The notes beneath the pieces were generated by a model. It was given only the letters and a program-made list of their open reading frames with translations. It searched no databases and was not told the DNA's origin. DNA of 64,000 nt from Austropuccinia psidii (taxonomy: Eukaryota > Basidiomycota > Pucciniomycetes > Pucciniales > Sphaerophragmiaceae): NCBI GenBank assembly GCA_023105745.1, contig JALGQZ010000003.1, positions 79,024,696 through 79,088,695 on the forward strand, written 5' to 3'. The translations under genes and the position numbers were made by a program. How positions within the stretch are numbered: position 1 is the first letter of the stretch; the number at the start of each line of letters is the position of its first letter. Positions 44,245 through 54,815 of this stretch are shown piece after piece.

Positions 44245-46965
44245 TGTTTGAAGATAACCCAACAGAAGACAACCAAGCTACTGTTGAGAGGTTGGTGGAA
44301 GAAACTTGTCAAAGTTCTCCAACACCAGTTATCACCAAAAGAAAGAAAGCTAAGAAATTAGACTTTCCAGGACCCACCATTCAAGACTCTGAAGGTGAGC
44401 ACCTCTTTTATAATTGCCATAAAAAGAATTTTATTCTAAAATACTTTTATTTTTTCTTATTCTTTCATTATGACTACCAGAAGAGGTTCCCAATACTCCA
44501 TCCAATCAGATGGAGCTGGACTCAGAGGTAGAACTGATCCCTCAAAAGGGAAAAGAAAGGGCAATATCCCCAGTGGAACAGAATCCACACAAGGAAGTGC
44601 TTTATCCCAAAGGCAAGTCCCAGAAATGCCCATGATATCTGAGCCTGAATTAGAACTAAGTATGAGTAACTCAAACAGGTACAAATCACATTCAGAGGGC
44701 TCAAATAGACATCTACATGAGCCAGTACAAGCAGTATTGCACAGTGTACAAGGACAAAGATTGGGAAATGTTGCCTCAAATACACCAAGGAGTGATGAAC
44801 TCCTGGCACATCCTGAAAAAGCTCCTAAAAGAGGAGGAGATAGTGAAATACTCCAATGGATGGAATCCACTGTCATCCAAACCTCAAATCAAAAAAATCA
44901 AGGACTACCATGCCAAAAAGAGGGAGGCAACCAAGGAAGAAGCCCCAGTAGCTTCTACCAGCAAGCCCCAAGCCAACCCACTTCCCCAAGAAGGGAAGAA
45001 GAACAAGAAAAAGCATTGGAGGAAACCATATTCCCCAAGCTACTGAATCCCAAGAATCCAAAAGGATGCCATGGACAATGTTTTCAACATGGCCAGAACC
45101 TTGATGGAATTCAAGGACAAGGAAGAGCAAAGAATGAGACAACCTCATTTCCCAAAGAAATAACCTTGTCCAAAAATGTTGTAAATACTTTAACAGAAAT
45201 TAAAAACAGTATATTACCTCTAAAAGAAATTAAAGATAGTTTATTATCACTACAAGAAATAAATAACAATTTATCTTCTATAACAAAAATTGTTGTGCAA
45301 AACAAGAAAGAAATTGACAACATTAAGTTTATTGTTGAAAATAATAAACCAAAGAATTTAATTGACAATACTCAAAAATTAATACAAGGACAACAAGAAT
45401 TGTATGAATACATAAAAGATATCAAAGACAAAACTTTGACAATCAATTATGATGTGAGCATTGACAATCTTACAGAAAAATTAAATAAATTAAGTATTTC
45501 TGTAGAAACATTTGAAGAAAAGACTTCATCACACCAAAAATTACTTTTGGACCATGTGGAAAAAAGTGATGAAGCAAGAATGCATCTGAAAGATGATATT
45601 CAAAGTGAAATAAGGCTTATCACTGAAAAAATGGATAAAATTAATGAGGCTAATTTAAATATGCCAAAGTTATCAACACCATTTTCTCATATAAGAAGCC
45701 CTGTTAAAACAAAAGAGGAATTGTCAAATCCTTTCATAACAGACTTGAGTCACCAAGATAATAGCCAAGTCTTAATGAAGGAAGCACCTCAATTGAAAGA
45801 ATGGCCAACATTCACAGGAGAAGGTGAATATGACCACATATCATTTATTAAAACAATTGACATGTTACAAGAAGACTATGCCATACCAGATGAATTAATC
45901 ACTGCAAGATTGCATTCATTGTTTGAGAAATCTGCAAAAAGATGGTATTATGGCATAAGACAAACAAATGGTAAAAATACCTGGTCTTGGTGGAAACAAG
46001 AAATAATCACCAAGTGGGCAAATGATGCCTGGAGGTATAAGATAGAAAATGCATTTGAAAACTCTTTCTTTGACCCAGAGAAAGACAAACCTTTAACTTG
46101 GTTCTTGAAACAAGTTGAAAGGCTTAATGCACTGTACCCAGAAATGTCACAAAAGATGGTGCACATGAAAATACTTAAGAAATGTGGAGGGGAACTAGAA
46201 CATGCCCTAAGAAGCAGGTGTATAGAACCATGCTCCACAGAAGAGTATATAAATGCACTAGAAGATATAGTGACAAGAACAAAAATTGGCAGGACTTGGA
46301 AAAAATTGGACATTAAAAGCCCAAATAAACCATTTATCAAAAAAGATAAATCAAAAGAATCCTTTAAGCCCAATACATCCAACAATAATGAGCAAAGAAA
46401 ATGCCATAAATGTGGAGGTATTGGACACTGAGCCAATAATTGCCTTAAAAAAGCAAAGATTAATGAAATTGTGGAAACAGAAAGCCACAATGACAAAGAA
46501 GAAGAATCTGACTCTGAAAAAGAGACAGAAGAGTCAGAAAGCTCTGAAAGTGATGAAATCAATATAATTAATGCACAAATTAATAATATTGATATAATTT
46601 ATGAAGTACTGGATGTTAATTCAAACTTACCACGAGTAGGAACATCTGACACAAACCTGACAAACATACAAGATGCCAAAATGTATAGAACCAAACCTGC
46701 AAGAGGAATGGGATATACAGCTGGAAAATCAAGTCTAAGTATTGTTATGGTTGATAACCAAGAAGGAAAAGTCAACTTGGATACAGGAGCATATTGCACT
46801 TGTGTTGGCAAAAGTTATTTAAAAACCATTGTCCCAAAATGGCAAGAAAAACTTATGCCAATACAAGGTGTCAAATTTAGCAGTGCAAGTGAGAGCATGA
46901 AGCCCCTTGGAATAATTGATTTAACACTAATTTTTCCTCATCCCTCACAATGTGTCAGAATGTAA
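44245..46965 (+). pseudogene. Gypsy-H gag and protease, with intron and breaks
   Basis: Exon VFEDNPTEDN...PGPTIQDSE is joined across a predicted 86-bp intron (44,395-44,480, GTGAGC to TACCAG) to EEVPNTPSNQMELDSEVE. The gag segment IYMSQYKQYCTVYKDKDWE runs in a second frame to a stop after KPYSPSY. The DNVFNMARTLMEFKDKEEQ segment and a long coiled-coil-like region follow (about 45,160-45,650, rich in KEI, SLQEIN, EKMDKI). The core gag (KEWPTFTGEGEYDHISFIKT, KRWYYGIRQ) and a CCHC knuckle (CHKCGGIGH.ANNC) come next, with a TGA at 46,429-46,431 in place of the aromatic residue. The protease is VNLDTGAYCTCVG near 46,780. Frame changes make the 5' part unreadable as one product. Confidence 0.85.
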
Positions 46966-47129
46966 GTAGAGTTTTTAGTAATGGACAACTGTACTAGTAA
47001 TCATTTCATACTTGGGAATGACTACTTATCACTATATGGTATAGATATCTCCAACCAAAAAGATAGATATTTTACCATAGGAGATAACAAAAGACAAAAG
47101 TTTGGCTTCTTAAATAACAAAAAAAATCA

Positions 47130-50100
47130 CAGTTATTAAGAAGGAAGAAAAAATTACAGAAAAGGAACTTTTTATATCTGAACAACTTGAAGAAGCAGAA
47201 TTCAATCAAGAATTAACAGAAAAAATGAAAGAAAAATTGATTGACCTCTTATTTAAGTATAAAAATGCCTTTGCAACTGACAAAGAGCCACTAGGTGCCA
47301 TAATTGAACATGAAGTGGATATAATTCTTAATGTAGAAAAGCCTTACCCACCTTTATTAAGAAGACCTGCTTATCCAGCCAGTCCAAGGGCTAGAGAAGC
47401 CTTAGAGGTGCACATTAAAGAATTAATGGACCTTGGAGTATTAAGAAAGGTTGGACATAATGAACAAGTAGAAGTTACTACACCTGTCATTATAACTTGG
47501 CATAATGGAAAATCAAGGATGGTCGGAGACTTCAGATCCCTGAATACATATACCATTCCAGACAGAGATCCAATACCCAGAATCCATGAGACATTGACCC
47601 AATTGTCACAAGCTAAGTTCATCACAGCTATGGATGCTCTTAAGGGTTTTCATCAAAATGTCTTAACAGACAATGCCAAGAAATTACTAAGAATAATAGT
47701 CCATTGTGGAATTTTTGAATACTTAAGAATTCCATTTGGGATAAAAAATGCACCTTCCCATTATCAAAGAATGATGAATACCATATTTCCTGAAGAATTA
47801 TCAGAAGGATGGTTAATTATCTATATTGATGATATTATAGTTTGCTCAGAAACTTGGGAAAATCACCTTAAAAGACTAGAAAGGTTACTACAGAAAATAG
47901 TCCAAGTGAATATGAAAATTTCCTTGAAAAAGTGTCATTTTGCATATAGTGAATTAAAAGCACTGTGACATGTGGTATCTGGACTTAGTCTAGGCATAGA
48001 CAAAAATAAAGTAGCAGCAGTACTACTTAAACCAATACCTCAAACCAAAAAAGAAATGCAATCATTTCTAGGATTTTCTGGTTACTATAGACAGCATATA
48101 AAGGACTTTGCAAAGATTGCTAAGTCCTTGTATAAGCTATGTGACCAACAAACAGTCTATGAGATGACAGAAGAAAGAGTCAAGGCATATGAAGAATTGA
48201 AAAATTCCTTAGGAAATGCCCCATTTCTTCTAATGCCATATTGGAAACTACCCTTCAAACTGTACATTGATGCTTGTGGAGAGGGATTAGGTGCTGCACT
48301 TCACCAAACACAAATTATCAATGATAAACCAGTGGAAGGACCAATTTGTTTTATTTCAAGGCAAATAAAGCCAACAGAAGCAAGGTATGGAGCAAGCCAA
48401 ATGGAATGCTTATGCCTAGTGTGGGCTTTAGAAAAACTGCATTATTATTTGGATGGCACAGTATTTGATGTAATCACAGACTGTAATGCTGTGAAATCAC
48501 TATTAAATATGAAGACTCCAAATAGACATATGCTGAGATGGCAAATTGCTATCCAAGAATATAGAGGAAATATGACTATTGTTCATAAATCTGGAAATAT
48601 TCACAAAAATGCAGATGGTCTCAGCAGATAGGCTCTAGCAAATACCCCTGACAATCCAGAATGGGTACCACAAGAAGAGCACCATATAGAAGGAATATGT
48701 GTTACAGACATTGGCACAGTATTCGTTAACCAAGTTAAAGAAAGCTATAAGACAGACAAAAATTGCCATATCCTAAGCCAACTTCTAATGAAAGACTGCA
48801 AAGATCCATCACTTTCATCAAAACTAGATGAAATATGGAAAAAGGCATATGATGAAGGAAGATTCCACCTCCTTGATGGAATCCTTTACCATAGAACAAA
48901 ACACACATGTGTTATGGCCTTAAAAGACAGAACACTAATAAACACTATTCTACATGAGTGTCATGATAGTGTTGCATCTGGACATCTCTCAGAAGATAGG
49001 ACACTAGAGAGGGTGAAAACCTGCTCTTGGTGGCCAAATTGGAAGAAAGATGTTGCAGAGTACTGCCAAACCTGTGACAGATGTCAAAAAGCCAACAGAG
49101 CCACAGGAAAGAAATTTGGAATGATGATCCAAATCCAAGAACCAAAATCCCCATGGGAAATAGCTCATATGGATTGGGTAACAGCTTTACCTCCAGGAGG
49201 AGACAGGAGTTATAATGCATGCCTAGTGTTAGTTGACAGATACAGCAAAAATCCCATTTTCTTACCATGTCATAAAGATGACACAGCTATGGATACAGCC
49301 ATAATGATATGGAATAAAGTCATTAGCCACACAGGCTTATTCCAAAATATTATAAGTGACAGAGACCCAAAGTTCACTTCAGCATTATGGATAAATCTCC
49401 ATAACTTGTTTGGGACAAAGTTATCATTCTCAACAGCTTATCATCCTCAAACTGATGGTTTAGCAGAAAGAATGATACAAACCCTGGAGGATATGATCAG
49501 AAGATTCTGTGCTTATGGGCTAGAATTCAAAGATTCTGATGGTTTTACCCATGATTGGTGTACACTAATACCAGCACTTGAACTGGCATATAAGACATCA
49601 ATCCATTCTTCTACTGGCAAAACACCAGCAATGCTAGAGAAAGGTTGGAATCCAAGACTTCCTTATGATACCCTTAAAAAGGACTTAGTGGATATACATC
49701 CAACAGCAAGCAGCTTTAAGATAATGCTTGACAAGGCAAGACACCATGCAAACAGATGTATACAAGACTCTTTTAAATATGCAAAAGAAAGATTGGATAA
49801 AAGTCATAAGCCACCTGATTTCAAAATAGGAGACTTGGTTTTAGTATCAACCCTTAATTTCAATAACATAAAAGGCCCAAAGAAATTGAAAGATTCCTTT
49901 GCAGGACCATTTATGATAAGAGCACTTCATGGACCCAATGCTGTGCAATTAGAACTCACAGGTGAACTAATGAACAAACACCCAACTTTCCCTGTAAGTC
50001 TGATAAAACCTTACAGTTCAAGTGACAAGGAGTTATTTCCACTAAGAAATAAACCCCCACTTGAGATTCCCCCCTTGGAAGAAGGAGAGGAAAAGAAAAT

Positions 50101-50266
50101 AGTAAAAGTCCTTAAAGAAAGACGGTCAAGAAACAAGAAAGAAAGGGAATACCTTGTAAGGTATAGAAATTCAACTCAAGAAGATGAATGGCTACTTGAG
50201 AAAGATATAACAAATGCTGATAAACTACTCAGAAGGTTTAGACATGAAAGAAAACCTAAAGAATAA
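47130..50266 (+). pseudogene. Gypsy-H pol: RT, RNase H, integrase, chromodomain (two stops)
   Basis: One frame with only TGA at 47,966-47,968 and TAG at 48,629-48,631. The latter replaces a probable Trp. RT has IITWHNGKSRMVGDFRSLN, IPFGIKNAPSHYQRMM and IYIDDIIVCS (catalytic IDD). RNase H has [17 protein letters not shown] and [17 protein letters not shown]. The integrase zinc finger is HECHDSVASGHLS...CQTCDRCQK. The core has HMDWVTALPPGG, IISDRDPKFTS and TDGLAERMIQT. The C-terminus (VKVLKERR...EYLVRYRNSTQEDEWLLEKDI) is a chromodomain, which marks the chromovirus branch and probably guides insertion to chromatin. The frame differs from gag-protease and changes around an A8 run (47,119-47,126). 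Confidence 0.93.
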
Positions 50267-50373
50267 CAAAATCAAGCATTATTGAGCTTCAAGACTGATA
50301 AAAGTCTAATGAAGAGGTAGGACAGTGGATGATACCCTAATCACACATATCAGATTGTGGTACAATCTTTTTT

Positions 50374-50385
50374 GGTGGTAGGGAA
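50374..50385 (+). promoter_or_regulatory. Gypsy-H polypurine tract
   Basis: GGTGGTAGGGAA ends exactly at the 3' LTR, the expected site for plus-strand priming. Confidence 0.6.
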
Positions 50386-52410
50386 TGTGAGCCTTTGAGA
50401 TATGACCACATACCCAATAAGGTCACAAAAAAGAATAAGAGTAATTGTACGTTTCATATAATTATATTAAAATTACTTAGAATAATTATACATTAAAAAT
50501 AATTACTTAAATATACAAAAAATACCATAAATTGGTACAAAAATTGGTTTAACTTAAAAACCAATGAATCAACATGTAAAATAAATTATACCATTGGATT
50601 CCTCATGGAAAAATACACATATACCATTTTTATGGCATATCTGTAAAGCCAATATTTAATGAATTATAAGGTATAATACCTTATAAAAACCGGAAAACCT
50701 TATTTATCTCAGGAACTAATCAAACAACATGTGAAATAAATTGTACCAGTGGATTCTTCACGAAATTCCACACATAAAACAATTAACAAGTTAATTTCCA
50801 AAGTCCATACTTAAGGAATTAACCTGAATATATGCACTTTTTTGGTCAATGCATATATTCAAGGATCATAGCTAATATCTCCTAAACTATACATGATAGA
50901 ATGATGAACCAAAAATAAGGTTACCACGTAATTACTGTAAGAACACAGATATGAACTTTATTTTACAAATTATAAAGAAGGTTAAAACCTATGATGAAAT
51001 ATTGATAAAAATCAACAGAGCTGTTGACCACTTTGTTGTGAAAGTAGTCCAAACTTAAAAAAAAGTATACAGTTGGATTCTACTAGTGCATTTGTGAAGA
51101 ATGATGTAATTTTTATTATTAAATTCAGGGTATAACCCCCTGAAATCAAGGTTTGAAGTTTAAAATATTGAATTTTGACAGAAAAGATGAGTTACAAGAA
51201 AAATCATCAAAATTAGAGTTTTGATGATGTAATGAAAAGCTCTTGGAAGAATAATAAGGTTATGCCAGGCTATCAGAATTAACTCTCTGAATTGCCGTAG
51301 CGTGTAAATCGTAAAAGGTATTGAAGATCAAAGTTTGAGCTTAAATTGAGCAGTTATGATCACCTACTGTAACCTTAAATTAAGTTTAACAGTCATAAGA
51401 GTGATAAAATTGGTGAATACTATTAGTTTATGATTAAAACTAAAAAATCCACAAAACTTGGGGTTCTTCCAAGCCTCTGATGTCATCAAACTTAGAGTTA
51501 TAGTGATAACTCTAAATAATGGTGTAATAATGATGTAATATGGTTTGATCATGATGTAATCACCCTCAAACCTTAAACTATTGATCAATCCCAGTGGATA
51601 TGATCAGTACACGTCTACTAGAAGCCTGTTGGACTCTAGGAGGGAGGTATTTACTATAAATAGAGCTCTTTTTACTCTATTTTCCCCTCAGACGCATCAA
51701 AAACATTAAATCAATTAACTCAAAGGTAATTTCTTTATTCTTTATATATAAAAGTATCATATTATTAAAGACCAAAGACCACTTTGCTATAGTCATCTAT
51801 TTTGACGTGATTAAATCATTTATTTAATTGTTTTTGTTAAGAATCTCTCTAAAAACTCATTTCCACGTAAAAATCCAGAATAATTTGTAATTTTCTTTAT
51901 TTTTATTGTAAATACAATTTGAAAAAGTTGTATTTATATTTTTTGGCGTAACATATTTCAAAATTATTGTATTAAGTGTTAAAAGTAGGTTATTTTCTCT
52001 TATTATAATAATTTCTCTATTATTACTCTCTTAATAATTCTTTAATTAATATAAATAGTATTTATATTAATTCATAACTTTAATATTAGTAATATTGTTG
52101 TTATGAATTGTTTTTTATTAATAAAAAACAGTTTTTTACGCCTTTATTCTTTGTTGGTAACAATAATAAAGAGCTTTTTAAATATATTAATTATTTTATA
52201 TTAATATATTTATTTATTATATTATATTTTTATAATATAAATTATATTATTATATTTATTGAATAATATAATTATTTTACGCCATAATAATAATAATTAT
52301 TTATTATTATTATATTTTTAATCTTATTTATTCAATTCATAAGGACATTCAGAGTACAATAAGTAATAAATTAGTAATTTTTACTTATTGTTTCATAGTC
52401 AAACCTTACA
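50386..52410 (+). repeat. Gypsy-H 3' LTR (2,025 bp)
   Basis: Same length and ends as the 5' LTR. It is preceded by the purine tract GGTGGTAGGGAA. Confidence 0.93.
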
Positions 52411-52415
52411 CTCTA

Positions 52416-52433
52416 TGCATTGTTAGACTATGA
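52416..52433 (+). pseudogene. Last six codons of Copia-C pol
   Basis: After removing Gypsy-H and one CTCTA, the frame continues ...LLAL-CIVRL-stop (TGA 52,431-52,433), overlapping the purine tract GAGGGGGA. Confidence 0.75.
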
Positions 52434-52784
52434 CTGAGGGGGATGTTGAATATTGCAATGAACACCAAACTGATCAGAAATGTGCCACTCCTAGTCCAGC
52501 AGGGGCAAAAATGCCACTATTGGAAAACCAACCAGAAAAATCCATCATATAAACCAGCAACTATAATCCTGAATCAAGATCCTCATTCCTTCCTCAAACC
52601 TTATGCTCACTCTTTTCTTTTTATCTCCTGTTTTCTTATCCTTTTCTCTTTGCCTCTCGTTTTATTATTCTTTATTGTTTCTCCTTCTCTTATCTTTTTT
52701 ACTTTGTCTATTTCATCAAGTTTGACTTGCTTGATTCAGTTATTGTTATTTCTCAAGCCTAATCATCTATAAAAGAAATGGTCT

Positions 52785-53150
52785 TGAGAGGGCAAGACAA
52801 GTAGGTCTCACCCACGTAGTAGGGTGATGAGAGAGCAGGCATGACGAACCTTGAGAGGGAAAGATGAGTAGGTCTTAGCCACGTAGTAGGGTGAGGAGAG
52901 AGCAGGCACAATGAACCCAGAAGGGAACAAAAGAGAGGAGAGATAAAAGAACACAATGGTGTTCAATGACTTACTGTAAATATGGATAAGAATGCTAGTA
53001 TGGTAACATGACATTATCAAGTAGTTCAGTACCTTGAGAATGCAAGACGAGTAGGTCTTAGCCACGTAGTAGGGTGAGGAGAGCAGGGACGACGAACCTA
53101 GAAGGGAACAAAATAGAGGAGAGATAAAAGAACACAATGGTAAGGAATAG
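52785..53150. repeat. Imperfect tandem repeats in the Copia-C 3' LTR
   Basis: Three copies of a unit with CCTTGAGAGGGCAAGACAAG, CCACGTAGTAGGGTGAGGAG and a spacer ending GATAAAAGAACACAATGGT. Two shorter copies come first, then a longer one. The 5' LTR (34,367-34,590) keeps part of the array. Confidence 0.8.
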
Positions 53151-53437
53151 CTAAGGTACAAAATAGTTGGGTTTAAATAGTCTAGGTACATGGTCAACAA
53201 GGATCTGCAGTGATCAACAGTCCTCAGGTGGTTACTTCATCTATGATGTAATCTGGTAGGCTGTGTTCCTATATTTATTCTTTCGATTTAGGCTGTCCCA
53301 AAGCTAACTCATCCATTGTTGTTTGACCAGTTATCTTCAATTGTACCTTGCTTTGTTACTTCTCTTTTATTCTCATAGCTATTTGAAGTCCACCACTCAG
53401 GTAAAATCTTTTTCTTTACTCATTTACAGTTACCTTC

Positions 53438-53532
53438 TGACGTAATCCTTGAGGCCACAGAGGGGTGACGTAATCCTTGACGTAATCAATGACCTCATTG
53501 AATTACGTCAGCACCAATTCCGGATGACGTAA
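53438..53532. promoter_or_regulatory. Array of five TGACGTAA motifs in LTR Y
   Basis: TGACGTAA occurs at 53,438, 53,466, 53,478 and 53,525, and inverted (TTACGTCA) at 53,503. The octamer is the core bound by ATF/CREB-type bZIP factors. Five copies in 95 bp at the start of U3, upstream of a TATA-like box, look like an enhancer. Binding is inferred. Confidence 0.65.
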
Positions 53533-54042
53533 TCAATAACCTAGTTCCTCTCACCCGCTCCACTCACCAATATTTAAACTCATCCAACTCATCGTCTCTT
53601 CCAAAAGACTCACATTCTCCTTTTCAACTTTTATATTTCATTTAATACAATTCAACGGACACGATCACTTGAAGCAAGATTCAATATTGTCGACTGGCTA
53701 CGAGTGATACGCAGATACAGTGGAGGTAATGAATCACTAAACTATACAATTACCAAAACAAATTAATTGATCTTTCTACTTCATACTTAGGCTTTATATG
53801 TGTAGTTGAATAAGTAGTACGGTCAGACCAATTGATCTTTATTATAAGTGTCGTAGCTGTTAAAGGTATTTATTCATTAACTATTCAGACATTAAATTAC
53901 TCTATCTATATCGAACAATAATTACTCACATTGTATCTACACAGCCTTACCACTACTGTGTGTTCCTAGTAAATCAATACTATACTTCAACAGAGTGACG
54001 CAGAGATTGTTAGACCATAACTAACTCTCGACTAAGTTTACA
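53438..54042 (+). mobile_element. Solo LTR Y inserted in the Copia-C 3' LTR
   Basis: 605 bp starting TGACGTAATCC and ending AAGTTTACA, flanked by CCTTC on both sides (53,433-53,437; 54,043-54,047). The 5' LTR of the same element has the uninterrupted sequence TTACCTTCATTACTGC, which proves the insertion. The U3 start carries a cluster of TGACGTAA motifs and a TATA-like AATATTTAAAC. The internal element is not in the window. Confidence 0.9.
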
Positions 54043-54180
54043 CCTTCATTACTGCAATGTTACCGCTTAGTTTTGATCTCTGAAAAGAATAAGTTCTAGT
54101 ATCGAGGACTTAGGAGAGAGGCTCAGATATAATTCACAGTATTGTGAAAAAGAAAATAGCTACTACTCTTTGCTGCTATC

Positions 54181-54329
54181 AGCCCTACCAATTAAAATTA
54201 ACAATTAGTAATAAGAAGAACATCGGAGGTTTGAGGAAATACATCGCACTGTTTTCTTTTGGCTTTGGGGCAAAATTCCCACAGTTCGTTAACTCAAGGA
54301 CGAAGATATATTTTTTTTAAATATGTGTG
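54181..54329. other. Unassigned sequence between Copia-C and Copia-D
   Basis: Short stretch with no gene or terminus, except that GGTAG (54,330-54,334) next to it is the left Copia-D target duplication. It may be the sequence into which Copia-C's truncated end was joined. Confidence 0.4.
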
Positions 54330-54334
54330 GGTAG

Positions 54335-54815
54335 TGCAATGAGTTATAGTTATATATCTTTAAATTGCTATGTTATCACAAATATACAAAAAACCAGTAA
54401 TAGTAACACTTAAACAAAACAAAGTAGTTAATACGTATTATAGAAGAAAATTAGAATGACGAATGTACCTGAGGTTTCAACAGTAACAGTACAAAACACT
54501 ACGGATAAGATATTTTATAGATACAATAAGAAAAACTCTAAACAAACTCCAAGCCTCGTGAGTATTTAGAGTGAATATAATTGTAATGATAAAAAATCAG
54601 TTTATTAATGATATAATAAATTAAGTAAATGAAGAAAGCTTTTGATGATGATTTAATGGAATAAGAAAGGTTGCACTTTTATACACGTTAAATTTGTTTT
54701 TAAGTGATGGAAAGAAATGTACGGAAAAAGGTTAGATGACCGGAAATCCTTGCGCTTAAACCTCACTTCCCAATCTTCCTACTCATTTGCTCGAAAGGGA
54801 GATCTATTCACAACA
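54335..54815 (-). repeat. Copia-D 3' LTR
   Basis: 481 bp. The minus strand starts TGTTGTGAATAGATC. The pol stop codon (54,808-54,810) is inside it. Confidence 0.92.

Larger units (their letters stand above)
41729..52410 (+). mobile_element. Gypsy-H: complete 10.7-kb chromodomain Ty3/gypsy element
   Basis: Two 2,025-bp LTRs (41,729-43,753 and 50,386-52,410) begin TGTGAGCC and end CCTTACA. CTCTA duplications at 41,724-41,728 and 52,411-52,415 define the insertion. Gag, protease, RT, RNase H, integrase and a C-terminal chromodomain lie in that order. The LTRs differ at several percent of positions by eye and the proteins carry a few stops, so the element is inactive and older than Copia-B. It is inserted six codons before the Copia-C stop. 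Confidence 0.95.
52444..54180 (+). mobile_element. Copia-C 3' LTR (contains solo LTR Y; right end truncated)
   Basis: It starts TGTTGAATATTGC right after the purine tract GACTGAGGGGGA. Homology with the 5' LTR covers 52,905-53,437 and 54,043-54,180 and then ends at GCTGCTATC, so the right end is lost. An imperfect tandem repeat lies at 52,785-53,150. Confidence 0.8.

Noticed and set aside
44470..45130. N-terminal part of a 653-codon open frame read as one gag protein
   Set aside because: The real gag in this stretch runs in another frame (IYMSQYKQYCTVY), as the related Gypsy-4 shows. The long frame is a fusion of an off-frame start with true gag.
45948..46562. 204-codon antisense frame over Gypsy-H gag
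   Set aside because: Shadow of the gag coding strand; Ser-rich with no independent signal.
53438..54042. Segment Y taken as a normal part of the Copia-C 3' LTR
   Set aside because: It is absent from the 5' LTR, begins TG, ends CA and has a 5-bp duplication, so it is a separate solo LTR.
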